The notes under the pieces are model-generated. The model did no database searches, was not told the DNA's origin, and was given only the letters and a program-made list of their open reading frames with translations. A stretch of DNA of 64,000 nt from Rhizobium favelukesii (GTDB taxonomy: Bacteria > Pseudomonadota > Alphaproteobacteria > Rhizobiales > Rhizobiaceae), in NCBI RefSeq assembly GCF_000577275.2, contig NZ_HG916854.1:620001-684000 (forward strand), given 5' to 3'. Of the stretch, positions 45,729 through 55,309 are shown piece by piece. Each line of letters opens with the position of its first letter. The first letter of the stretch is position 1. The position numbers were made by a program, and so were the translations under genes.

Positions 45729-47066
45729 ATGACCAGAGTAGCCGTGATCGGCGCAGGGCCATCGGGCCTTGCTCAATTGAGAGCCTTCCAGTCCGCCGCC
45801 CAGAAGGGCGCTGAAATCCCCGAAGTGGTGTGTTTCGAAAAACAGGCCGACTGGGGCGGCCTGTGGAACTACACCTGGCGCACCGGGCTCGATGAATATG
45901 GCGAACCGGTCCATGGTAGCATGTACCGCTATCTCTGGTCGAACGGTCCCAAGGAATGCCTGGAATTCGCCGACTATTCCTTCGAGGAGCATTTCGGCCA
46001 GCCGATCGGCTCCTACCCGCCCCGCGCCGTGCTGTGGGACTACATCAAAGGCCGGGTCGAAAAGGCCGACGTGCGCAAATGGGTTCGCTTCTCGACCCCG
46101 GTTCGCATGGTGAAGTTCGACGAGGCGACGAAGAAATTCACGGTCACCGCCCACAACCGCATCGAAGACCGGATGTATGACGAGGAATTCGACTACGTCG
46201 TTGTCGCCTCCGGCCATTTCTCGACGCCGAACGTCCCCTATTTCGAGGGCGTGAAAACCTTTGGCGGCCGCGTCCTGCATGCCCATGATTTCCGCGATGC
46301 GCTGGAGTTCAAGGACAAGGACGTGCTGATCGTCGGCCGCAGCTATTCGGCCGAGGACATCGGTTCACAATGCTGGAAATACGGAGCGAAATCGGTGACC
46401 ACGAGCTACCGCTCCAAGCCGATGGGCTTCAAATGGCCGGAGCGCTTCGAGGAGCGGCCGCTGCTGCAGAAACTCGTCAACAAGACGGCCCATTTTGCCG
46501 ACGGATCGACCAAGGAGGTCGATGCACTGATCCTCTGCACCGGTTATCTCCACCACTTCCCGTTCCTGCCGGACGACCTGCGCCTGAAGACCGCCAACCG
46601 CCTGTGGTCCGACAGCCTCTACAAGGGCATCGTCTACGAGGACAATCCGCAGCTGATGTATATCGGCATGCAGGACCAGTTCTACACCTTCAACATGTTC
46701 GACGCTCAGGCCTGGTATGCCCGCGACGTGATCATGGGCCGTATCGACGTGCCCTCGAAGGAAGAGATGAAGGCGCATTTCGACACCTGGCGCGCCCGCG
46801 AGGAAACGCTCGAAGACGCCGAGCAGATGATCTGGTTCCAGGGCGACTATGTCCTCGAGCTTCTGGAGCACACCGATTATCCCAAGTTTGACGTCGAGGG
46901 CACTAACAAGACCTTCATGGAATGGGAACATCACAAGGCCGAAAACATCATGGGTTTCCGTGACAACGCCTATAAATCGCTGATGACCGGCACAATGGCA
47001 CCCAAACATCACACACCCTGGCTGGAAGCCATGGACGATACGCTGGACGTCTATCTGAAGAATTGA
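45729..47066 (+). CDS. tmm: Trimethylamine monooxygenase (flavin-containing)
   Basis: The protein has 445 aa from the ATG at 45729. It is a flavin-containing monooxygenase with an N-terminal FAD site ([17 protein letters not shown]), the FMO signature [13 protein letters not shown], the NADPH site [21 protein letters not shown], and late motifs [15 protein letters not shown] and [25 protein letters not shown], which fit bacterial Tmm closely. It turns trimethylamine into trimethylamine N-oxide with NADPH and O2. The protein is complete. Confidence 0.9.
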   Translation: MTRVAVIGAGPSGLAQLRAFQSAAQKGAEIPEVVCFEKQADWGGLWNYTWRTGLDEYGEPVHGSMYRYLWSNGPKECLEFADYSFEEHFGQPIGSYPPRAVLWDYIKGRVEKADVRKWVRFSTPVRMVKFDEATKKFTVTAHNRIEDRMYDEEFDYVVVASGHFSTPNVPYFEGVKTFGGRVLHAHDFRDALEFKDKDVLIVGRSYSAEDIGSQCWKYGAKSVTTSYRSKPMGFKWPERFEERPLLQKLVNKTAHFADGSTKEVDALILCTGYLHHFPFLPDDLRLKTANRLWSDSLYKGIVYEDNPQLMYIGMQDQFYTFNMFDAQAWYARDVIMGRIDVPSKEEMKAHFDTWRAREETLEDAEQMIWFQGDYVLELLEHTDYPKFDVEGTNKTFMEWEHHKAENIMGFRDNAYKSLMTGTMAPKHHTPWLEAMDDTLDVYLKN

Positions 47067-47195
47067 TCTCCGGTTCGACGACGCCAAAGCCGCAGGTCAT
47101 TTCACTGGCCTTCGGCTCATACTTCAAAATAACGGAATGCCATCCAGAACCATCATTCCTCTTCCTGTCCGCCCTCCAGCAATCACCAGGTTCCC

Positions 47196-47795
47196 ATGGA
47201 CTTTCTGAGCAGTGTTCTCGGTCGCATAAATGGTTTTCTCTATCGATGCCGGGCGGACGAGCATTATACGATGCTGGAGATGACCGACGGCATCCAGCGG
47301 ATCTTTGGTTATCCGACCGACGAAATCGTTGGCAATCGTGTACGCACCTTCACCTCCATCATGTGCGAGAAGGATGTGCCCGCGATGGACGAAGTGGTCG
47401 GCAAGGCGTTGGAAAACCACACCGACTGGACGCTCGAATACCGCATCCGTCATCACAAGGGTCACTATCTCTGGGTCACGGAAACCGGCGGTGGCGTCTG
47501 GGGCGCTGACGGTGAACTGCTCTATCTCGAAGGCAGCATCGTCAACATCGAATCCCTCTACCAGCGCATCGACGAACAGACCGCCGATTTGCGCGCGACC
47601 GCCGCGCGCACCGCCGAAATCCTGCATTCCCTTCGCTACCTGAAGCTGCTCGCCGTCAACGCCGGCATCGAGGCTGCGCGGGCTGGCACGGCCGGCGCCG
47701 GCTTTGCCGTGCTCGCCTCAGAAATGCGCGCCCTTGCCCATGATTCCGAGGCCGTCGCAAGGCAGATTGCGACGGCGCAGGGCAAGCCGGGCTGA
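47196..47795 (+). CDS. PAS-domain protein with a short chemoreceptor-like tail
   Basis: The protein has 199 aa. A PAS_3 fold (about 20-120) has IFGYPTDEIVGNRVRTFTSIM and WTLEYRIRHHKGHYLWVTETGGGVW. A helical C-terminus (about 125-195) carries LKLLAVNAGIEAARAGTAGAGFAVLASEMRALAHDS, which is the conserved hairpin tip of methyl-accepting chemotaxis proteins. There is no membrane segment, so it would be cytoplasmic. It lies between tmm and tdm and could feed the state of an intracellular signal into chemotaxis arrays. Function unproven. Confidence 0.75.
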   Translation: MDFLSSVLGRINGFLYRCRADEHYTMLEMTDGIQRIFGYPTDEIVGNRVRTFTSIMCEKDVPAMDEVVGKALENHTDWTLEYRIRHHKGHYLWVTETGGGVWGADGELLYLEGSIVNIESLYQRIDEQTADLRATAARTAEILHSLRYLKLLAVNAGIEAARAGTAGAGFAVLASEMRALAHDSEAVARQIATAQGKPG

Positions 47796-47822
47796 TCATA
47801 TGCCGCGACCAGAGCCGCGAAC

Positions 47823-50192
47823 TCAGGACCGAGGCTTCAGCTTTTGCGGATCGTAATGGGCAAACGGCACGATCTTTCCCGGCAGCCGCTTCTGCTGGCC
47901 GTCTAGCTTCCCGATCTCCACCTCGATGCCGATTTCCGAATGCAACACATCCATCCGCGCCAGCGCGATCGTCTTCTTCAGAAGCGGCGAGCGCGTCGAG
48001 CTGGTGACGACGCCGACCTGTGCCCGGCCGATATGCACCGTGTCGCCATGACCGACAGCTTCGTTGGCATTGATATCGAGCCCGACGAGCTTGTAGCGCG
48101 GGTTTTCCTTGCGCTTGATCAGCGCCTCGCGGCCGATGAAATCGTCGGTCTTCGATTTCAGTGGCACGGTGAAGCCGATGCCGGCTTCGAAGGGATCGGT
48201 CTGATCCGAGAAGTCGTAATGCGCAAACACCAGACCCGCCTCTATGCGCACCATGTCGAGCGCTTCGAGCCCCATCGGCTTCAGCCCATGCTTCTGGCCC
48301 ACCTCCCAGACCGCGTCGAACACGGCAAGCGCATCCTTCGGATGACAGAAAATTTCGTAGCCGAGTTCGCCGGTATAGCCAGTGCGTGAAACGACGACCG
48401 GGGCGCCCTCGAAATGACCGATGCGACCGACGGCGAAGCGGAACCATTCGAGTTCGCCGATCGAGGGCTGCGACGGTGCGGTCCAGATGATTTCCTTGAT
48501 GATCTCCCGGCTTTTCGGGCCCTGGACGGCAAGGTTGTGCATCTGGTCGGTGGAGGAGCGCACCCAGGCCTTGTAACCCATTTTCTCGGCCTGCTCGCGA
48601 AGCCAGATGCCGCTGACGTCATCGCCGCAAATCCAGCGGAAATTGTTTTCGCCCAGCCGGAACACCGTGCCGTCGTCGATCATGCCGCCATTCTCGTAGC
48701 ACATCGCCGTATAGACCACCTGCCCCGGCGACAGCTTGCGGATATCGCGGGTGACGCAATATTGCAGCAGCGCCTCGGCGTCCGGGCCCGTCACCTCGAA
48801 CTTGCGCAGCGGCGACAGATCCATCACCACGGCCTTTTCGCGGCAGGCCCAATATTCCTCGATCGGCCCCTCGTTGTTGAAACGGTTCGGCAGCCAGTAG
48901 CCGCGATATTCCGTGTGATTGCGCGTGAGCGCCGAAAAGCGCGGATGGAAGGCGGTTTCCTGGGTCATTTCGGGCTCTGCATGGGGGGTCATTCGGATGG
49001 CGACGGCGCGCGAGAATTTTTCTTTGTCCGAATAGGTGCGGACATGGATATCGGTCGGGACCCAGCCATTGGCGGCATCGATATCGTCCGGGCAGGACGA
49101 CGAGACGCAGACGAGATCGGTCAGCGCCCGCATCAGCACATAATCGCCCGGCCGCGACCAAGGCTCGTCGAGATAGAGCTGGTTATGATGGTCAACATTG
49201 GTGTTGTAGAAATAGTTGAGCGCTTCCCAGCCCTTGCGCGGCGCAATGCCGTAGGGCGCCAGCGCATGGTTGAAGTTGTCAGTGCAGTTGACATGCCCCG
49301 GATAGCCCATGTCATCGTAATAGCGCGAATTGCAGGCGGTGGCGAAGGCATCGTGGCGCCCGACCGTATCCTGCACGATCTCCACCAGCGGCTCGAAATC
49401 CCGGTCGAACGCCTTCGATGGCAGCCCCGGCATCGGGTAGCTGCGCCCGAGTAGCGTCCGCGTCACCGTCGCATCGAGCGCGCGATCCAGTCCCTTGTCG
49501 ACCTTGCGGGCCGAAAAAGCCTGAAAATCCGTGCATTGCCGGCCCGAAACATCGATGATCTGAATGAACTCGCCGGCCCGCACGAAATAGGCCGAAGCCC
49601 GCGCCGCCCGGATATGCAGATCCTGCATCGGATCGGCCATCGGCTCCGGCAGCATTTCCTCATAGGCACGTTCGATCGTGGAGCGTGTGACCCGCAGCTC
49701 AAGCGCGGTTGCGGTGTTCTGCGCTTCTGCGTCCATCGGCGGCGCAGGAGCCGCAACAATCAGCAGACCATCGAGCGCCATCGCCAATTCCGCCGAGACA
49801 CCTGGCGAGGAGCTTTCACCAAACAGCACCAGCGCCTGCGCGCCCGCGGGGTCGACATTGCGCCGTTTCAGTGCGGCGAGCGTCCGCCGCGCGCTGTCCT
49901 CGTCCCGCCCGAGAATCTCCAGAAGACCATCAGCGGATCGCGAAAAGGCGAGACCAAGGCCAGCTGCGTTGAACCGGCCGCTGGCATCGACAAAACTCAC
50001 CTCGCAAAGCTGTCCGCCTTCGACATCCTTGATGACGACCCGGTCGCCGGCGGCGACCTTGACCACCGTCGTGCCACGTCCCTTGACGCGGTAGCGCTCG
50101 ACGCCGGCCGGCAGCGCCGGCATGCCCGGCCGCAAAATCGTGCTTGGTCTTGGCGGCAGCAGGGCGCCTGCAAATCGTCCGGAATTGTCCAT
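47823..50192 (-). CDS. tdm: Trimethylamine N-oxide demethylase (DUF1989 + GcvT)
   Basis: The protein has 789 aa from the ATG at 50192 (MDNSGRFAG). The N-terminal half is DUF1989-type (GRGTTVVKVAAGDRVVIKD; IIDVSGRQCTDFQAFSA; GHVNCTDNFNHAL and VSSSCPDDIDAANGW), with Cys/His residues that bind the zinc. The C-terminal half is a GcvT folate domain (RTGYTGELGYEIFCHPKDALAVFD; LDMVRIEAGLVFAHYDF). It splits trimethylamine N-oxide into dimethylamine and formaldehyde, captured by THF. It is divergent from the permease at 50486. Confidence 0.9.
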   Translation of the reverse strand: MDNSGRFAGALLPPRPSTILRPGMPALPAGVERYRVKGRGTTVVKVAAGDRVVIKDVEGGQLCEVSFVDASGRFNAAGLGLAFSRSADGLLEILGRDEDSARRTLAALKRRNVDPAGAQALVLFGESSSPGVSAELAMALDGLLIVAAPAPPMDAEAQNTATALELRVTRSTIERAYEEMLPEPMADPMQDLHIRAARASAYFVRAGEFIQIIDVSGRQCTDFQAFSARKVDKGLDRALDATVTRTLLGRSYPMPGLPSKAFDRDFEPLVEIVQDTVGRHDAFATACNSRYYDDMGYPGHVNCTDNFNHALAPYGIAPRKGWEALNYFYNTNVDHHNQLYLDEPWSRPGDYVLMRALTDLVCVSSSCPDDIDAANGWVPTDIHVRTYSDKEKFSRAVAIRMTPHAEPEMTQETAFHPRFSALTRNHTEYRGYWLPNRFNNEGPIEEYWACREKAVVMDLSPLRKFEVTGPDAEALLQYCVTRDIRKLSPGQVVYTAMCYENGGMIDDGTVFRLGENNFRWICGDDVSGIWLREQAEKMGYKAWVRSSTDQMHNLAVQGPKSREIIKEIIWTAPSQPSIGELEWFRFAVGRIGHFEGAPVVVSRTGYTGELGYEIFCHPKDALAVFDAVWEVGQKHGLKPMGLEALDMVRIEAGLVFAHYDFSDQTDPFEAGIGFTVPLKSKTDDFIGREALIKRKENPRYKLVGLDINANEAVGHGDTVHIGRAQVGVVTSSTRSPLLKKTIALARMDVLHSEIGIEVEIGKLDGQQKRLPGKIVPFAHYDPQKLKPRS

Positions 50193-50485
50193 CTCAGCTC
50201 CCACCCAGTGACACAGTCGTTTCCACGCCCTGAGGACGCCGCGTTTGTGCACCGGCAATATGGCAAAACTATCCTACGGGAAGCCACGAAAAGTAAAGAG
50301 AGACTTGACCGAGAAGAAAAAAAATTCACTATGAGAATAAGTTGCGGTCGCGAAATTGCAAACGGGAACAGGTGGTGACACTGCGAAAACGCAGGCGCCA
50401 TCCAGCGAAGAGACCGCAGCGAGAACCATTCCTAAAGGGACGCGCGGAAACGCGCTCAAGACAAAACTGGTCGAGGAGACTGTTT
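50193..50485. other. Divergent promoter region between tdm and the APC permease
   Basis: About 290 bp, AT-richer than the genes around it (near 50270-50345). It must hold promoters for both genes. No confident operator or RNA was found. Confidence 0.4.
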
Positions 50486-52273
50486 ATGGCATCTATCGTT
50501 GAGGCCGAGGGATCGGCTGCTGCCCCAGGCACCGGGTTGATACGCGCGCTGGACTGGAAAGGGGCATTTTGGGTCGCTGCCGGCGTACCGCCGCTGGTGC
50601 TGTTTTCCATCGGCGGCATTGCCGGCACGACGGGCAAGCTCGCCTTCGTGGTCTGGATCATTTCCATGGTGATGGGCTTCCTGCAATCCTTCACCTACGC
50701 CGAAATCGCCGGCATGTTCGGCAATAAATCGGGTGGCGCCTCGATCTATGGCGCCACTGCCTGGCTGCGCTATTCGAAATTCATCGCGCCGCTATCTGTG
50801 TGGTGCAACTGGTTCGCCTGGTCGCCGGTGCTGTCGCTCGGCTGCGCCATCGCGGCGGGTTATATCCTCAACGCCCTGTTCCCCATTCCCGGCGCCGACT
50901 CTCCGGCCGTCATGGAATGGATCAATGCCAACATGGCAACGCTGACGGCCGACAGCCCGCGTGTCGCCGAATGGATCGCGGCCAATGCCGGCAAGACCCA
51001 GGCCGAAGCCATTTCGGCCTTGCTATCAGCCGATGGCGTCGCTGCGCTGACGCCTGCGATCCGCAGATGGTCACTTGCGAGCTTCGACATTCCGTTCCTC
51101 GCCAACGCCAATCTCAACGCCACCTTCGTCATCGGCGGCATTCTGATGCTGATCATCTTCGCGATCCAGCACCGCGGCATTCAGGGAACGGCGAGCGTCC
51201 AGAAATGGCTCGCCATCATTGTTCTTCTGCCGCTCCTGATCATCGGCCTCTATCCGATCTTCTCCGGCCAGATCGACAGCGCCAACGTCACCAGCCTTGT
51301 TCCGCCCACGGCCGGCTATTCCGGTATCGACGGCGTGTGGAGCAATGGCGGCTGGACGCTGTTCCTCGGCGGCCTCTATATCGCCGCCTGGTCGACCTAC
51401 GGCTTCGAAACAGCCGTCTGCTACACCCGCGAACTGAAGAACCCGAAAACCGACACGTTCAAGGCAATCTTCTATTCCGGCCTTCTCTGCTGCCTGTTCT
51501 TCTTCCTCATTCCCTTCACCTTCCAAGGCGTTCTCGGCCATGCGGGCATGCTCGCCCCCGGTATCGTCGACGGCACGGGTGTCGCGGAAGCTCTGGCAAG
51601 CCTCGTCCATGGCGGCAAGATCGTCACGCAGATCCTCGTCATCTTGATGATCATGGCGCTCTTCCTCGCCATCATGACCGCAATGGCCGGCTCGTCGCGC
51701 ACCCTTTACCAAGGTGCAAAGGATGGCTGGCTGCCGAAGTACCTCGATCACGTCAATGAACACGGCGCGCCAACCCGCGCCATGTGGACCGACTTCGCCT
51801 TCAACCTCATCCTGCTTGCCATCGCCTCCGACGTGGCCGGATACTTCTTCGTGCTGGCCGTCTCCAATGTCGGCTACATCATCTTCAACTTCCTCAACCT
51901 CAACGCCGGCTGGATCCATCGCATGGATTCCGGCCATATCGCGCGCCCCTGGAAAGCACCGACCTGGCTGATTGGCCTCAACACCGTTCTCGCCTTCGTC
52001 AACGCGCTGTTCCTCGGCGCGGGCGCCAAGGTTTGGGGCTATTCCAACGCGCTCTGGGTCGGCTTCATCTTCGCCGCCCTCATCCTGCCGGTCTTTGCCT
52101 ATCGTCATTACGTTCGCGACGGCGGACGATTCCCGGCGGGCGCCATGGAAGACCTTGGCCTCGTCGGTCAGGATTTGGGCGTCAAGAAAGCCGGCGTCCT
52201 GCCCTATGTAGCGCTTGCAGCCGGCCTTGCCGTCGTTCTCGCCGCAAACGCCTACTTCCAGCTCCCGGCCTGA
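50486..52273 (+). CDS. APC-superfamily permease of the trimethylamine island
   Basis: The protein has 595 aa from the ATG at 50486; GAGGAG at 50473-50478 is a good ribosome site. It has about twelve membrane helices, the amino-acid-permease core (GGIAGTTGKLAFVVWIISMVMGFLQSFTYAEIAGMFGNKSGG) and WSTYGFETAVCYTRELKNPK in the middle. A roughly 60-residue loop (about 130-190) between helices is unusual. Its position next to tdm suggests uptake of trimethylamine, its N-oxide or a related quaternary or methylated amine. The substrate is inferred from context only. Confidence 0.75.
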   Translation: MASIVEAEGSAAAPGTGLIRALDWKGAFWVAAGVPPLVLFSIGGIAGTTGKLAFVVWIISMVMGFLQSFTYAEIAGMFGNKSGGASIYGATAWLRYSKFIAPLSVWCNWFAWSPVLSLGCAIAAGYILNALFPIPGADSPAVMEWINANMATLTADSPRVAEWIAANAGKTQAEAISALLSADGVAALTPAIRRWSLASFDIPFLANANLNATFVIGGILMLIIFAIQHRGIQGTASVQKWLAIIVLLPLLIIGLYPIFSGQIDSANVTSLVPPTAGYSGIDGVWSNGGWTLFLGGLYIAAWSTYGFETAVCYTRELKNPKTDTFKAIFYSGLLCCLFFFLIPFTFQGVLGHAGMLAPGIVDGTGVAEALASLVHGGKIVTQILVILMIMALFLAIMTAMAGSSRTLYQGAKDGWLPKYLDHVNEHGAPTRAMWTDFAFNLILLAIASDVAGYFFVLAVSNVGYIIFNFLNLNAGWIHRMDSGHIARPWKAPTWLIGLNTVLAFVNALFLGAGAKVWGYSNALWVGFIFAALILPVFAYRHYVRDGGRFPAGAMEDLGLVGQDLGVKKAGVLPYVALAAGLAVVLAANAYFQLPA

Positions 52274-52459
52274 CCGGATAACTGCCAAATGAGATAGGGC
52301 CGCGCATCGCAAGATTGCGCGGCGCCGTCTGCCGTTCTGGTGGCACGGTTCATTACTCTATCCCGCAAAACTGGAGCGTTTTTGATTGGAGTTTTCCAAG
52401 TCAAATTCCCCGCTGGGAACAGGAGCGGAAGCTCGTCCTCGGCGCCACGCCCGTCATCC

Positions 52460-52620
52460 GAAGCAGCCCGTGTGCCGGTATATGATGTGCCGCATCCGTA
52501 GCAGCAGGAAATCCGAACGAACGCATCCTTGAGGCCTATCCCGGCCTTGATGCCGAAAAGATCAGGCTCGCCGCAGTCTATGGGGAGACAAATCCCCTAC
52601 GTGGTCGCCCTCGCACGACC
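52460..52620 (+). pseudogene. DUF433 antitoxin remnant
   Basis: ARVPVYDV is readable around 52463, and after a frame break NPNERILEAYPGLDAEKIRL followed by AAVYGETNPL around 52510-52600. This is the end of a DUF433 antitoxin. At least one shift and a stop are present. Confidence 0.6.
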
Positions 52621-52676
52621 GGGAGCCTCCATCGTCACCGATCGGATCGCCGCGTTCCGCGCCTCAGGAAGGCGGG

Positions 52677-53092
52677 ATGAAGTTTCTGATCGACGAATGC
52701 CTCAGCCAGAACGTGCCAAGCTCGCGCTGGCCGAAGGCATGGCGAGACCAGCCACGTCGTATGGCTGAAACTCGCCGGCCTGAAGGATTGGGAACTGAGG
52801 CCGATCATCCTCGACGGCGATTGGACCTTCGTCACCAAGAACTCGGTTGATTTCCGGGGGGCGAAAGACAAGCCCGGAACGAAGGGGCAATAGCCGATGT
52901 CGCCATCCATGCCGGGTTATCTGCCTGAACGGCCCACCTGGCATGGGGTCTCGAGCTTCAGGTCGAGTTGTTCGAGCAGGTGCTGCTCGAACTCGATGAC
53001 AACCATGACCTTGTAAATCAGGTTCTTGAGGTGACCGCCGAAGACGACGAAACACTCCCATCCTGCGTTACCCGCTGCCCAAAGAATAATCA
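52677..53092 (+). pseudogene. DUF5615 PIN-like toxin remnant
   Basis: The start MKFLIDECLSQNVPSS is the DUF5615 signature. Later pieces appear in shifting frames: HVVWLKLAGLKDWELRPIIL, DGDWTFVTKNSVDFRGAKDK, LVNQVLEVTAEDDETL. A TAG follows KPGTKGQ (near 52893). The usual toxin is about 140 aa and intact homologues lack these breaks, so the pair is dead. Confidence 0.65.
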
Positions 53093-53274
53093 GAAACACC
53101 TCAGCTTCGTGTTCAGTATACAGAGTTCAAAAGCGTATTCATCCTCTCCATGAAACTCGATGGCAGAGAACCAGCCGCAGCTCGCCTTGAAAGGGTTCGA
53201 ACCGACGGCCCAGGATGAGTGCGACAGGCATGACAGAGATTTGTCGGACAGTTTAGCTCCTGCCCTCTGCTATA

Positions 53275-53315
53275 TCGCAAAAAGGCAGCGGCACGCACGC
53301 AAATTGATGCTTTTC
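53275..53315 (+). promoter_or_regulatory. 41-bp operator-like block upstream of the creatininase gene
   Basis: The block has AAAAAGGCA at its left and TTGATGCTTTTC at its right (53304-53315) and matches the block at 55188-55228 at about 33 of 41 positions. The arms are a dyad (AAAAGGCA.C versus GATGCTTTT), as expected for a LysR operator. It ends 57 bp before the start codon. Confidence 0.6.
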
Positions 53316-53372
53316 GCATACCGCATAATTCCATAGTCAGTGAGGGAAACTCAAGCAAGGGAACACACGGCG

Positions 53373-54170
53373 ATGGCGACGCCATTCTATTGGAACGAGC
53401 TCAACACCTATGACTTTGCCGGGCTCTCGGCCGATACAACCATTGCCATTCTTCCAATCGCCTCGACCGAACAACACGGGCCGCATCTTCCGATCGCAAC
53501 CGATGTGGCGATCGCAAACGGCATGCTTGCGGAGCTTCGCCGCCAGCGGCGTGATGATCTCGATATACTGGTGTTACCGACACAGGAAATCGGCAAGGCC
53601 AACGAGCATATCTATGGACCGGGAACGCTCTCGCTTTCTGCCGAATTGTTGATTCCCATTTGGACAGCACTCGGCGCCAAAGTTGCCGACGCCGGGGTCC
53701 GCAAAATGGTGATCGTCAATTCGCACGGCGGCAATGTCGACATCATGAGCATCGTCGCGCGAGAGCTGCGCGTACGCTACCAGATGGCGGTCGTCTCGAC
53801 CCAATGGGGCCGTTTCGGAACTCCAGACGGCATGATCAGCGACCACGAATCCAGATATGGCATCCACGGGGGTGAGGTCGAAACGTCCTTGATGCTGCAT
53901 TTCAGGCCGGATCTCGTCCGCATGGACAAGGCACAGAACTTCGCATCCAAGGCTGAATGGATGCGCGAGCAGTCGAAATACATTCAGCCGCTGCCGCCGC
54001 ACTCGCTGGCTTGGATCGCGCATGATCTCAATCCCAACGGTGTCGTGGGCGACGCATCGCGCGGCACGCTGGAGAAAGGGGAAGCGATCTGCCGCCATCA
54101 GGTGCGGGGTTTCATAGAACTTCTGTACGACCTGAAGCGCTATTCGCTCACCAATCTCTATTCACGCTAG
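53373..54170 (+). CDS. Creatininase-family hydrolase
   Basis: The protein has 265 aa from the ATG at 53373; the longer GTG start at 53340 lacks support. The metal-binding STEQHGPHLPIATDVAIA (His, Asp), the NSHGGN motif and the IHGGEVETSLML (Glu) motif of the creatininase/MftE/FAPy-deformylase family are all present. Members open cyclic amides or formamides. It shares a promoter block with the transporter operon at 55310, so it probably acts on the compound imported there. The reaction is not known. Confidence 0.85.
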   Translation: MATPFYWNELNTYDFAGLSADTTIAILPIASTEQHGPHLPIATDVAIANGMLAELRRQRRDDLDILVLPTQEIGKANEHIYGPGTLSLSAELLIPIWTALGAKVADAGVRKMVIVNSHGGNVDIMSIVARELRVRYQMAVVSTQWGRFGTPDGMISDHESRYGIHGGEVETSLMLHFRPDLVRMDKAQNFASKAEWMREQSKYIQPLPPHSLAWIAHDLNPNGVVGDASRGTLEKGEAICRHQVRGFIELLYDLKRYSLTNLYSR

Positions 54171-54173
54171 ATC

Positions 54174-55124
54174 TCAGGTCGCAGACGGCCTATCCGGAGC
54201 AATGTGCCCCTTGGCCTGCAACTCCTGAACCAGCCCGGCAAGCTCGGCCAGCAGATATTCGACAAACAGGCTGGTTGCCGAATCGAGTGGCGCGCGGGCG
54301 CGGGCGAAGAGCTTCATCGGCTGGTGCCTGCCATGAGGCTCGGCAATTGGCCGAAAGACAAGTTCGCCGGCGCGGCACTCGGTGATGACGTCGAGCGGAT
54401 TGAGCAAGGTCAGCCCTGCCCCGCATTTTACGAGCTTCTTCAACATCTCAGACGCATTGCTTTCGAGAACCGGTTCTACCGAAACATCGAGCCGCGCGAG
54501 CGCCAGGTTGATGACGTCACGAAGGCTGGTGCCAGGCTGCGCTAACACCAATCGTTCCTGCACGATGTCGCCCAGGCTGATCGGACCGTGCCCTACGAGG
54601 CGATGTCCGGACGGCAGCACGACGCCGATCGGGATATCGAAGTTGCCGAGCGTACGAATTCCTGGTGTCGCCGGAATGTTGAAGCCGAGGCCGATATCGA
54701 CGTCGCCCGAGAGCACCGGATTGACCGTCGTCGTGCCCGCATCGTTCCTGATCTGGAAAAAGACGCGCGGATGCTCCGACTGGAACCGTGCGATGATTTC
54801 CGCGAGCGGTCCTGACGCGAGGCCGACGGTCGTCACCAATCTCACCTTGCCAGCCTGCTGCATCTTCAGACTCCTGATCCGGCCCTCCAGCCGATCGTAG
54901 TTCTTCAGAACCTCCCGAATATGCTCGATGCAGAGCTCGCCGGCCGCCGTTAGGCGCAGGCCCCGCGGTAAGCGTTCAAAGAGCGGCGCCCCGATTTCCG
55001 CCTCGAGTGCCAGAATTTGCCGGTTGATCGCAGATGACGCAACGTTCAAGCGCGCCGCGGCCTTGCGGATAGAACCACTGCGGGCGATCTCGTTGATGTA
55101 AAGCAGCTTCCTGGAATGCAGCAT
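54174..55124 (-). CDS. LysR-family transcriptional regulator
   Basis: The protein has 316 aa from the ATG at 55124 (MLHSRKLLYINEIARSGSIRKAAARLNVASSAINRQILALE is the N-terminal HTH). The effector domain follows (VRLVTTVGLASGPLAEIIARF). It is convergent with the creatininase gene and divergent from the transporter operon, with 185 bp to the start at 55310, the classical position for an autoregulated LysR activator. The 41-bp blocks at 53275 and 55188 are its likely sites. Confidence 0.88.
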   Translation of the reverse strand: MLHSRKLLYINEIARSGSIRKAAARLNVASSAINRQILALEAEIGAPLFERLPRGLRLTAAGELCIEHIREVLKNYDRLEGRIRSLKMQQAGKVRLVTTVGLASGPLAEIIARFQSEHPRVFFQIRNDAGTTTVNPVLSGDVDIGLGFNIPATPGIRTLGNFDIPIGVVLPSGHRLVGHGPISLGDIVQERLVLAQPGTSLRDVINLALARLDVSVEPVLESNASEMLKKLVKCGAGLTLLNPLDVITECRAGELVFRPIAEPHGRHQPMKLFARARAPLDSATSLFVEYLLAELAGLVQELQAKGHIAPDRPSAT

Positions 55125-55187
55125 CCGACCCCTCGTTGCATCATTTTTGAGCGCTATGCACAAATTAGGCACGGGCTCGCGGTGGGA

Positions 55188-55228
55188 TGCCAAAAAGGCA
55201 TCGTTGCGCACGAATTTTGATGCTTTTC
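55188..55228 (+). promoter_or_regulatory. 41-bp operator-like block in the LysR/transporter promoter
   Basis: This is the same block as 53275-53315: AAAAAGGCATCG at the left, CGCACG in the middle and TTGATGCTTTTC at 55217-55228. The arms AAAAGGCATC and GATGCTTTT are inverted repeats of each other. It lies between the divergent starts of the LysR gene (55124) and the binding-protein gene (55310). Confidence 0.65.
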
Positions 55229-55309
55229 AAACAGCAACGCAATCGCTCAAATGAAGAAAATTCAGCGCCGAAGGGCGCACCGAACGGGCTACAAAGGGGA
55301 ACGCCGATC

